Shown: piece after piece, positions 42,831 to 54,229 of the stretch | Layout of the letters: each line of letters begins with the position of its first letter | Numbering within the stretch: the stretch's first letter is position 1 | Origin: JALYLC01 sp963743275 | GTDB taxonomy: Bacteria > Actinomycetota > Thermoleophilia > Gaiellales > JALYLC01 | Length of the DNA stretch: 64,000 nucleotides | NCBI GenBank assembly: GCA_963743275.1 | Contig: CAVUPB010000004.1 | Span: 1-64,000 of the forward strand | Direction: 5' to 3' | Position numbers and translations under genes: made by a program | The notes under the pieces: model-generated | What the model saw: only the letters and a program-made list of their open reading frames with translations | Told to the model about the DNA's origin: nothing | The model's database searches: none

Positions 42831-42902
42831 CTCCTCGGGTAGGACTCGAACCTACAACCCTCCGGTTAACAGCCGGATGCTCTACCATTGAGCTACCGAG
42901 GA
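42831..42902 (-). tRNA. tRNA-Asn (anticodon GTT)
   Basis: 72 nt cloverleaf on the minus strand: acceptor TCCTCGG pairs with CCGAGGA, discriminator G, D-arm AGCTCAATGGTAGAGC, anticodon stem CCGGC/ACCGG with loop CTGTTAA (anticodon GTT), T-arm GTAGGTTCGAGTCCTAC. CCA is not encoded. It starts 27 bp downstream of rpoD on the same strand and ends in an intrinsic terminator, so it may be cotranscribed with the dgt-dnaG-rpoD operon. Confidence 0.95.
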
Positions 42903-42929
42903 AGGCGGTCCTAGCGTACCAGCGGCCCG

Positions 42930-43961
42930 CTAATCGCGCAGGCGCTGCGTCTCGCGATAGCTCTTCAGCTTCATCAGGGCGCGCGACTCGATCTGGCGCA
43001 CGCGCTCGCGCGTGACGCCGAAGGCGCGGCCGACTTCCTCGAGCGTGCGGGCGTCGCTGCCGTCGAGCCCGTAGCGCAGCTCGAGCACCTTGCGCTCGCG
43101 GTGCGAGAGCGTCGAGAGCACGTCCTCGAGCTCCTGGCCGCGCAGCTTCGTGATCACGGTCTGGTGCGGCCGCGTCTCCTCGTCGTCCTCGATGAACGCC
43201 CCCAGCGAGCCGTCGTCCTCGTCGCCGACGGGCGTCTCGAGCGACACGGGCTCCTGCGCGATCTTGAGGATCTGGACGATGCGCTCGGGCGTGGTCTCCA
43301 TGACGACCGCGAGCTCCTCGGGCGAGGGCTCGCGCTCGAGCTCCTGGAGCAGCTGGCGCTGGATGCGGTGCAGCTTGTTGATCGTCTCGACCATGTGCAC
43401 GGGCACGCGGATCGTGCGCGCCTGGTCGGCGATGCCGCGGGTGATGGCCTGCCGGATCCACCACGTCGCGTAGGTCGAGAACTTGTAGCCGCGGCGCCAG
43501 TCGTACTTCTCGACGGCGCGCATGAGGCCGATGTTGCCCTCCTGGATGAGATCGAGGAAGAGCATGCCGCGGCCGACGTAGCGCTTCGCGACCGACACCA
43601 CGAGCCGCAGGTTGGCCTCGATCAGCTGGCGGCGGGCGGCAGGGTCGTTGCGCTCGATGCGCTTCGCAAGCGCGATCTCCTCGGCCGCCGTCAGCAGCGG
43701 GACGCGGCCGATCTCGCGCAGGTACGCGCGCACGGGGTCGTGCGCACGGTGGCGCACGGTGACGTCGATCGTCGGCGCGTTCTCGGCCTCGGGCTCGTCG
43801 TCCTCGTCGTCGTCGTCGACGGTGATGACCTCGAAGCCGTGCGCGTCGCGCGAGGGCGTCTCCTCGTCGTCGTCGGCGGAGTCTGCGAGCAGGCCGAGGA
43901 GCTGCGAGCCGGAGAGCTCGTGCTCGTTGTCGGGATCGTCGCGTGTGAAGGATTCCGTCAT
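42930..43961 (-). CDS. rpoD: Primary RNA polymerase sigma factor (RpoD/SigA)
   Basis: 343 residues. It lacks a long region 1.1 but has a short acidic N-terminus (VDDDDEDDEPEAEN). Region 1.2 (DPVRAYLREIGRVPLLTAAEE), region 2 with the -10 recognition helix (VSVAKRYVGRGMLFLDLIQEGNIGLMRAVEKYDWRRGYKFSTYATWWIRQAITR), region 3 and region 4.2 (TLEEVGRAFGVTRERVRQIESRALMKLK) are all intact. It directs transcription of housekeeping genes. Its start overlaps the dnaG stop by 4 bp, making a macromolecular-synthesis-type operon. It is the last protein gene before tRNA-Asn. Confidence 0.97.
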   Translation of the reverse strand: MTESFTRDDPDNEHELSGSQLLGLLADSADDDEETPSRDAHGFEVITVDDDDEDDEPEAENAPTIDVTVRHRAHDPVRAYLREIGRVPLLTAAEEIALAKRIERNDPAARRQLIEANLRLVVSVAKRYVGRGMLFLDLIQEGNIGLMRAVEKYDWRRGYKFSTYATWWIRQAITRGIADQARTIRVPVHMVETINKLHRIQRQLLQELEREPSPEELAVVMETTPERIVQILKIAQEPVSLETPVGDEDDGSLGAFIEDDEETRPHQTVITKLRGQELEDVLSTLSHRERKVLELRYGLDGSDARTLEEVGRAFGVTRERVRQIESRALMKLKSYRETQRLRD

Positions 43962-45724
43962 AGGGTTCCGCTCGTACGTGGGGCGTAGGCGCCACCGGCG
44001 CTCCGGGCCAGCGCCTGAAGCTCGGCGAGCTCCCGCATCTCCTCGGGAGTTATCTCGGCTGCGGCGAGCTTCTCCTTGAGTGGTTCCAGTCGGCGCTCGA
44101 TCCAGCGCGACTCGACCCGGCCCGCCACCTCGCCCAGCGCCTCCGGCCCGCCATGCCGTGCCGCCAGCGCTACCAGCTCGGCTTCGAGCCGCTGTGCATC
44201 ATGTACGGACGGAGCGTCCTCGTGGTTCAGTCGCGCGCGCACCCAGGCGGACGCCGCGCGCAGATCCTCGTGCGTGAAGGCCTCCGGCGGCACCCGCTCG
44301 AGCGCGGCGAGCCCGCGGTCGCCGGCGGCCAGCGCGAGCGCGAGGAAGAGGCGCTCGTCGCGCTGCGCCGCGTCCATGCGCAGCCGCGTCGGCGGCTCGG
44401 GGGCGGCCTCGCGACGCCGCCGAACCTGGCGCGCGGGAGCGAGCCGCGCCGCGGTGTCGCTGTCGAGCCGCAGCCGCGACGTGGCGAGCCGCACCAGCTC
44501 GTCGCGCTCGGGCGTCGCCGGGGCGTCCCGCAGCACCTCGCGCAGCGCCTCGTAGGCCAGGGTGCGCCCCTCCGTGGTCTCGGCGTCGGCGGCGTCGAGC
44601 ACGAGCCCGACGCGGAACGCGAGCACGCTGCGCGCGCCGGCCAGCATGCGGTCGACCGCCTCGCGGCCCGCCGCCGCCACCTCGGCCGGATCGGAGCCCC
44701 GCGGCGGCAGCGCCACGCGCACGCGCAGGTCGAGGTCGGGATCGGTCGCGAGCTCGAGCCCGCGCAGCGCCGCGGCGCTGCCCGCCGCGTCGGCGTCGAA
44801 CAGCAGCACGACGTTGTGCGCGAGCTTGCGCAGCTCGCGGATCTGGGGCACGGTCAGCGCGGTTCCCATGGAGGCCACGACGTTCTCGTACCCGGCCTGC
44901 ACGAGACCGATCACGTCGGTGTAGCCCTCGACGACGATCGCCTCCTCGGCCTTGGCGATCTCCGTGCGCGCGAGGTGCAGGCCGTAGAGCGTCGAGCCCT
45001 TGTGCCAGAGCGGGCTCTCCTGGGAGTTGACGTACTTCGCGCCCGACTCGTCGGGAGGCAGGCGCCGGCCCGCGAACGCGATCGGCCGCCCGCGCGTGTC
45101 GAAGAGCGTGAAGATCAGCCGGCCCGCCATGCGGTCGACCGGGCCACTGCGCCCGCGCCGCGTGATGCCGGTCTCGTCGAGCTCGCGGTCGGAGAAGTGC
45201 CGCCGGCGCGCGCCCGCGATGACCTGGCGCTCGTCGGGCGAGTAGCCGAGCTGGAAGCGCTCGGCCATGGCCCACGTCACGCCGCGCTCCGTCAGGTAGG
45301 CGCGCGCGCCCTCGGCGAGCGGGCTCTCGCGCAGCACGCGGTGGTAGAACGCCGCGGTCAGGGCGAGCAGCTCGCGGCGACGGTCCTCCCCGCGCCGCCG
45401 GGCCGCGACCTCCGGGCTCTCCTGCTCGTACTCGAGCGGCACGTTGAAGCGCTCGGCGAGCCATTCGACGGCGCCCACGAAGTCGAGCGCGTGGCGCTGG
45501 GAGACGTAGTCGATGACGCCGCCCTTGGCCTCGCAGCCGAAGCAGTAGTAGAGCTTCTTGACGGAGTTGACCGAGAACGACGGCGAGCGCTCCTGGTGGA
45601 ACGGGCAGCGGCCGACCCACTCGACGCCCTGCTTGCGCAGCTCGGTGTCGGCGCGCGCGAGCTCGACGAGGTCGGCGCGCTCGCGCACGGCTTCGATCGT
45701 CGCCTGGGTCAGGCGGCCGCTCAC
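43958..45724 (-). CDS. dnaG: DNA primase DnaG
   Basis: 588 residues from the GTG at 45722-45724, which overlaps the dgt stop. The zinc-binding domain has C40, H43, C61 and C64 (RCPFHQERSPSF, YYCFGCEAKGG). The catalytic core includes RGVTWAMAERFQLGYSPD, FAGRRLPPDESGAKYVNSQESPLWHKGSTLYGL, Toprim EEAIVVEGYTDVIGLVQAG and LLFDADAAGSAAALRG. The C-terminal helicase-binding region (about 440-588) is less conserved. It makes RNA primers for replication. The start overlaps rpoD by 4 bp; dgt takes the place that rpsU has in the classical operon. Confidence 0.97.
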   Translation of the reverse strand: MSGRLTQATIEAVRERADLVELARADTELRKQGVEWVGRCPFHQERSPSFSVNSVKKLYYCFGCEAKGGVIDYVSQRHALDFVGAVEWLAERFNVPLEYEQESPEVAARRRGEDRRRELLALTAAFYHRVLRESPLAEGARAYLTERGVTWAMAERFQLGYSPDERQVIAGARRRHFSDRELDETGITRRGRSGPVDRMAGRLIFTLFDTRGRPIAFAGRRLPPDESGAKYVNSQESPLWHKGSTLYGLHLARTEIAKAEEAIVVEGYTDVIGLVQAGYENVVASMGTALTVPQIRELRKLAHNVVLLFDADAAGSAAALRGLELATDPDLDLRVRVALPPRGSDPAEVAAAGREAVDRMLAGARSVLAFRVGLVLDAADAETTEGRTLAYEALREVLRDAPATPERDELVRLATSRLRLDSDTAARLAPARQVRRRREAAPEPPTRLRMDAAQRDERLFLALALAAGDRGLAALERVPPEAFTHEDLRAASAWVRARLNHEDAPSVHDAQRLEAELVALAARHGGPEALGEVAGRVESRWIERRLEPLKEKLAAAEITPEEMRELAELQALARSAGGAYAPRTSGTL

Positions 45725-46749
45725 GGGCCCGCCTGGGCGAGCGGGAGCAGGAGCTCCTCGAAGCGGCGCAGCGCGAAGCGGTCGGTCATGCCGGCGACGT
45801 GGTCGGTCGCGCGCGTCGGCACGTCGAAGGGCGGGTCGCCGTCGTCCATGTCGTCCGGGTGCTCGCAGAAGTGCGTGAAGAGGCTGCGCACGACGAACCC
45901 GGCGCGGTCGGCCTCCTCGCGCAGCGGCCCCCGGCCGTAGACGCGCTCGAACAGGAACGCGCGCAGCGCGAGCATCGCTTCGGCGACCGGCGGGCTCTGG
46001 CGGATGTCGCCGGCGACCTCGGACGTCTCGACGAGGTCGTGCACGATCGCGTCGATGCGGGTCGAGCCCGTCGCGCCGAGCAGCCCGACCGGCCCCGCCG
46101 GCAGCTCCCCGGCGTCGAGCACGCCCGCGCGCAGCGCATCGTCGATGTCGTGGTTGATGTAGGCGACGCGGTCGACGAGCTTCACGATCCGGCCCTCGAG
46201 CGACTCGGGCGCGACCGGGCCGGTGTGGTTGAGGATGCCGTCGCGCACCTCGTGCGTGAGGTTGAGCCCGCGGCCCTCGCGTTCGAGCACGTCGACGACG
46301 CGCAGGGAGTGCTCGTTGTGGCGGAAGCCGCGCCCGCCGCGGTCGCGCAGCGCGGCGTCGAGGCCGGCCTCGCCCGCGTGCCCGAACGGCGGATGGCCGA
46401 GGTCGTGGCCGAGGCCGATCGCCTCCGTGAGATCCTCGTTGAGGCGCAGCGCACGGGCGACCGTGCGCGAGATGCCGACGACCTCGAGCGTGTGCGTGAG
46501 GCGCGTGCGGTAGTGGTCGCCCTCGGGCGCCACGAAGACCTGCGTCTTGTGCATGAGGCGCCGGAACGCCTTGCAGTGCACCGTGCGGTCGCGGTCGCGC
46601 TGGAACGGGCTGCGCAGTCCGCACGGCTCCTCGGCGACGAGCCGCCCGCGCGTCTGCGACGAGCGCACGGCGAGCGGAGACAGACGCCCCGCCTCCTCGG
46701 CGTCCAGGCGCGCCAGGAAGGTGTCGGCGACAGGTCCGGTAGTCCGCAT
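45721..46749 (-). CDS. dgt: Deoxyguanosinetriphosphate triphosphohydrolase-like protein
   Basis: 342 residues, HD-domain metalloenzyme: RDRDRTVHCKAFRRLMHKTQVF, RTRLTHTLEVVGISRTVARAL, the metal-binding GLGHDLGHPPFGHAGE (H-D) and KLVDRVAYINHDIDDALRAG. It hydrolyses dGTP or related dNTPs to the nucleoside and triphosphate, which helps control dNTP pools. It is the first gene of dgt-dnaG-rpoD. A -10-like TAGAAT (46761-46766 on the minus strand) lies only a few bases upstream of the start, so a nearly leaderless transcript is possible; the -35 is not clear. Confidence 0.95.
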   Translation of the reverse strand: MRTTGPVADTFLARLDAEEAGRLSPLAVRSSQTRGRLVAEEPCGLRSPFQRDRDRTVHCKAFRRLMHKTQVFVAPEGDHYRTRLTHTLEVVGISRTVARALRLNEDLTEAIGLGHDLGHPPFGHAGEAGLDAALRDRGGRGFRHNEHSLRVVDVLEREGRGLNLTHEVRDGILNHTGPVAPESLEGRIVKLVDRVAYINHDIDDALRAGVLDAGELPAGPVGLLGATGSTRIDAIVHDLVETSEVAGDIRQSPPVAEAMLALRAFLFERVYGRGPLREEADRAGFVVRSLFTHFCEHPDDMDDGDPPFDVPTRATDHVAGMTDRFALRRFEELLLPLAQAGP

Positions 46750-46853
46750 GCGCCTAGGCGATTCTACTAGAACCTACCGTCGTACCCGGGACGGCCTTCC
46801 GCCGATTTCGGGACAATCGCCGATCCGGCGCGAAGCGCCGCAAAACCGCCTGG

Positions 46854-47654
46854 TTAGACGATGATCGGCACGGTGCCGCCGTCGGCGCTCCAGGCGGCGC
46901 CGGTGACGTAGCTCGCCCGCGCCGAGCACAGAAATGCGATCACGCCCGCGATCTCCTCGGGCTCGGCCAGGCGGCCGAGCGGCCGGCCGCCGCCCACGGC
47001 CGCGAGCGCCGCCTCGCGGTCGCTGCCCGCGCGCTCGGCGTTCTGGTCGGCGAGCCCACCGGGCGCGAGCCAGGCAGGCGTCAGCGTCGGGCCCGGGCAC
47101 ACCGCGTTGACGATGATGCCATCGCGCGCATGGGCGTCGGCCAGCAGCCGCGAGAACGACAGGACGGCCGCCTTGCTCACGCTGTAGTCGGGCATGCCCG
47201 TCGAGGGGCGCTTGCCCGAGGTCGACGAGACGTTGACGATGCGCGCCTGGTCCGAGGCCCGCAGGAACGGCAGCGCCGCGCGCGCGCAGCGCACGTACGA
47301 GAGCACGTTCAGCTCGAACGAGCGCGTCCAGTCGTCGTCGCCGAGCTCCCACCAGTTCGAGGTGCGCGCCGTGCCGACGTTGTTGACGAGGACGTCGAGA
47401 CGGCCGAAGCGCGCACCGGCAGCCTCCACGGCCCGTGCACAGCCCTCCGCCGTCGCGAGGTCGGCGCCGACGCCGAGCGCGTCCTGCGCGCCGAGGCGCC
47501 CGAGCTCCGCCGCCACAGCCGCGGCGCGCTCGCCGTCGCGCCCGGCCACGGCCACGCGCGCGCCCGCACGGGCGAGCTCCTGCGCGGTCGCGAGCCCGAT
47601 GCCCGCCGTGCCGCCGGTCACCAGGCAGCCACGGCCCTCGAGTCCCAGCTCCAC
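46854..47654 (-). CDS. Short-chain dehydrogenase/reductase
   Basis: 266 residues: the cofactor loop GCLVTGGTAGIGLATAQELARAG, LDVLVNNVGTARTSNW, catalytic Ser-Tyr-Lys in IVNVSSTSGKRPSTGMPDYSVSKAAVLSF, and the C-terminal AEPEEIAGVIAFLCSARASYVTGAAWSADGGTVPI. The R in AVAGRDGERAA after the second strand suggests NADP preference. It acts as an oxidoreductase on an unknown alcohol or ketone. Not in an obvious operon: it diverges from the phosphatase gene across about 55 bp. Confidence 0.95.
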   Translation of the reverse strand: MELGLEGRGCLVTGGTAGIGLATAQELARAGARVAVAGRDGERAAAVAAELGRLGAQDALGVGADLATAEGCARAVEAAGARFGRLDVLVNNVGTARTSNWWELGDDDWTRSFELNVLSYVRCARAALPFLRASDQARIVNVSSTSGKRPSTGMPDYSVSKAAVLSFSRLLADAHARDGIIVNAVCPGPTLTPAWLAPGGLADQNAERAGSDREAALAAVGGGRPLGRLAEPEEIAGVIAFLCSARASYVTGAAWSADGGTVPIIV

Positions 47655-47708
47655 GGGGCCATCGTAGCCGCGCAGGCGCGCGCGACGTGGCGTCTATTGT
47701 GAAGAGCG

Positions 47709-48320
47709 ATGCCCATCCTGCTCCTCGCCCGCCACGGCGAAACCGCGTTCAACGCCGAACGCCGCTGGCAAGGGCATCACGACTCACCGCTGAGCGCGGC
47801 CGGCCGCGCCCAGGCGCAGGCCCTGGCCGGGCGCATCGCGCTCGATCGCCCGGCGGCGCTCTACTCCTCCGACCTCCCGCGCGCACGCGAGACGGCCGAG
47901 GCGATCGCACAGCGGGCGGGGCTCGAGCCGGTCTACGACGCGCGCTGGCGCGAGGTCGACGTCGGCGAGTGGATCGGGCTCGCGCCCGAGGAGGTCGAGG
48001 CGCGCCACCCCGAGGGCTACGCGCGCTGGCTGGCCGGCGGCACCGGCTGGGAGCACGGCGAGTCGTACCCCGAGATGGCAGCGCGCGGCCTCGCGGCCGC
48101 GCGCGACATCGCCGAGCGCCACGCCGGCTCGCAGCAGCCCGTCGTGTGCGTCACGCACGGCGGAGTCATCCGCGCGATCGTGATGGAGGTGCTGCGCATG
48201 CCGCAGTCCGGGCGGCGGCTGCTCGCCACCGGCCCGACGGCCACCGTGACCGCCATCGACGCGACCGCGCCGGACTGGCGCCTCAAGTCGTTCAACGACG
48301 CAGGCCACCTACCGCGCTAG
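47709..48320 (+). CDS. Histidine phosphatase-family protein
   Basis: 203 residues. The RHG motif lies at the N-terminus (LLLARHGETAFNAERRWQGHHDSPLS). The family's further conserved residues are in SSDLPRARETAEAIA (Arg), REVDVGEWIGLAPEEVEARHPEGY (Glu) and VVCVTHGGVIRAIVMEVL (second His). Such enzymes remove phosphate from sugar phosphates or related molecules; the precise substrate (phosphoglycerate, cobalamin or other) cannot be told from sequence. It diverges from the SDR gene and converges with the small gene at 48324. Confidence 0.93.
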   Translation: MPILLLARHGETAFNAERRWQGHHDSPLSAAGRAQAQALAGRIALDRPAALYSSDLPRARETAEAIAQRAGLEPVYDARWREVDVGEWIGLAPEEVEARHPEGYARWLAGGTGWEHGESYPEMAARGLAAARDIAERHAGSQQPVVCVTHGGVIRAIVMEVLRMPQSGRRLLATGPTATVTAIDATAPDWRLKSFNDAGHLPR

Positions 48321-48323
48321 AAG

Positions 48324-48560
48324 CTACTCGCCCGCGTCGCGCAGGCCCTGCGGGGGCCAGTCGCCCTCGGGGGCATCGCAGCGGCTCGTGCAGTGGAGCG
48401 AGGCCACGTTCTGGAGCGGCACGAGGATGTGCCCGTTCAGCTCGACGTGCGGGACGTCCTCGAGCAAGCAGTACGCCGTCAGGACGCCGTCCTGATACTC
48501 GCCGCCGAACAGCGCGAGCTCGACGTGCTCGCCCTTGTACTTCTGGCTGTAATCCTCCAC
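48324..48560 (-). CDS. Small conserved hypothetical protein
   Basis: 78 residues from the GTG at 48558-48560, with AAGGAG 4 bases upstream (coding strand GGAAGGAGCTCCGTG). The sequence VEDYSQKYKGEHVELALFGGEYQDGVLTAYCLLEDVPHVELNGHILVPLQNVASLHC looks like a small beta-sheet protein (roughly an SH3-like or Sm-like fold). It is placed between two convergent genes and the rRNA operon. No family is recognised. A longer open frame upstream is not needed. Confidence 0.72.
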   Translation of the reverse strand: MEDYSQKYKGEHVELALFGGEYQDGVLTAYCLLEDVPHVELNGHILVPLQNVASLHCTSRCDAPEGDWPPQGLRDAGE

Positions 48561-48611
48561 GGAGCTCCTTCCGACCGCCGGCCGGCCCATTCTATGCGGC
48601 GACGGCACGCA

Positions 48612-48646
48612 GCGGCGGGGAGCGGCTCGCGCCGCCCCCCGCTGTG
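48612..48646 (-). terminator. GC-rich hairpin downstream of 5S rRNA
   Basis: GCGGGG (48615-48620) and CCCCGC (48637-48642) with internal CGGCTCGCGCCG pairing form a strong hairpin about 15 bp beyond the 5S 3' end on the minus strand. There is no clear U-tract, so it may be a terminator of the GC-rich kind or a stem blocking read-through. Low confidence. Confidence 0.4.
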
Positions 48647-48657
48647 CATGCAGTTAA

Positions 48658-48775
48658 TCCCGGCAGCGACCTACTCTCCCAGGCGGTTGCCCACCAAGTA
48701 CCATCGGCGCAGAGAGGCTTAACGACCCTGTTCGGAATGGGAAGGGGTGTGACCCTCTCGCCATGGCCACCGGAA
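48658..48775 (-). rRNA. rrf: 5S ribosomal RNA
   Basis: Reading the minus strand, the 5S starts near TCCGGTGGCCATGGCGAG and runs through CACACCCCTTCCCATTCCGA and the conserved CAGGGTCGTTAAGCC, ending near GGTCGCTGCCGGG. The length, about 118 nt, and the base pairing of the two ends (TCCGG...GCCGGG region) fit. It is the last gene of the rRNA operon. Ends are approximate to a few bases. Confidence 0.93.
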
Positions 48776-48795
48776 ATCTCGCGGGTTCCCCTGCG

Positions 48796-48837
48796 GGTAC
48801 CCTCAAAACTGCACAGCGGCGAAGTCGTGCTCTCGAA
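48796..48837. other. 23S rRNA processing stem, 3' arm (5' arm at 51858-51900)
   Basis: AAAACTGCACAGCGG at 48805-48819 is exactly complementary to CCGCTGTGCAGTTTT at 51877-51891, and the pairing extends outward (GGTACC at both ends, 48796-48801 and 51895-51900) and inward (CTCTCGAA versus TTCGAGAA) with few mismatches. In the precursor these arms would form a double helix of about 40 bp enclosing 23S rRNA, the RNase III-type processing substrate. Confidence 0.85.
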
Positions 48838-48849
48838 ATCAGGTGAGAA

Positions 48850-51843
<2,994 letters not shown>

Positions 51844-52164
51844 GTCACTCACCGTCATTCGAGAACACCACTTCTACCGCTGTGCAGTTTTCAAGGTACC
51901 TGCGGGTGCAACCCGCTCGAGCGCCCGGACGGCAGAGCACCGAGGTGCTCGCCAGGCTGTCCACGTGGGACAGACGCCCGGTCTCTCAAAACTCAATAGC
52001 ATGAGGCCGGCCACTCTTGCGAGCGGCCTAAGCAGTCCGTGTCGATATAAGTTCCAGGCGAGTCTTACTGCAGACCACGGTGCCGAAGCACCGGAACCGC
52101 GTCCAAGGAGGACGCGTCGTCTAGCAGGGACGCCTGCGGTGATAAATGGTCACCGCATCCCTAG
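51844..52164 (-). other. 16S-23S internal transcribed spacer without tRNA genes
   Basis: About 320 bp between 16S and 23S. It holds the 5' arm of the 23S processing stem (51858-51900) and the 3' arm of the 16S processing stem (51980-52003), plus an imperfect GC hairpin region. I searched for tRNA-Ile and tRNA-Ala T-arm and anticodon sequences on both strands and saw none. Confidence 0.8.
51980..52003. other. 16S rRNA processing stem, 3' arm (5' arm at 53952-53975)
   Basis: AAAACTCAATAGCATG at 51988-52003 is exactly complementary to CATGCTATTGAGTTTT at 53952-53967, with an outer pairing of GGTCT (51980-51984) and AGACC (53971-53975). The two arms enclose the 16S gene and would form the RNase III-type processing helix. 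Confidence 0.85.
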
Positions 52165-53711
<1,547 letters not shown>

Positions 53712-54229
53712 AAAAACCGTACGCACGGTGCTCGCGCCGAAGCGCGACACCAAATTGGCCGAGCCCGAAGGCAGGGCCATGTGCTGGCTTGGAAGTTGAT
53801 CCGATGCCGACCCCGTGAAGGGCCGGCGGTCAGACCGGAACTCGTCGAAAGAACGATGCCGCGGGCTGGCGCCTACGACATCACGACGGTTCGATGGTTC
53901 TTGTAGAACCGGCTGCGATCGACCGACCGCCCGGAGGCAGTCGACGATCCCCATGCTATTGAGTTTTCAAAGACCAGACGCCAAGAAGGCGCGACCACCG
54001 AGACTACACGATCCGACCAGGCTGCGCAACCGCAGCAGAAGGTCGCTCGCGTCAGGGTCGGCGGCGGGCACGGCGACTCACGAAGCTCGGCCCGCGCCGC
54101 TGCGGATACTAGCAGGCAGCGCCGGCGCGCGTGCGCCGCTTCCGGGCGCGCTGCGGCGGGGGTGCCGCGCGGAGCGGCGGTACAGTGCCTGCGGGCGCGT
54201 GCGAGCGTGCGCGCCCGACCCCATCGGGC
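53712..54229 (-). other. rRNA leader and upstream region between 16S and the PBP gene
   Basis: About 520 bp without a protein gene I can support. It holds the leader of the rRNA operon, the 5' arm of the 16S processing stem (53952-53975) and the rRNA promoter candidate (54001-54029). The 5' half upstream of the PBP start is GC-rich with no convincing sites beyond a possible PBP promoter. Open frames crossing it are shadows. Confidence 0.6.
54001..54029 (-). promoter_or_regulatory. Candidate promoter of the rRNA operon
   Basis: On the minus strand, TTGCGC (54024-54029) and TAGTCT (54001-54006) are separated by exactly 17 bp. Transcription would start near 53994, just upstream of the 16S processing stem, as expected for an rRNA promoter. 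The hexamers fit the primary sigma factor consensus moderately well. Confidence 0.5.

Noticed and set aside
51844..52164. Spacer tRNA-Ile or tRNA-Ala in the 16S-23S spacer
   Set aside because: No T-arm (GGTTCGA) or anticodon stems of either were visible on either strand.
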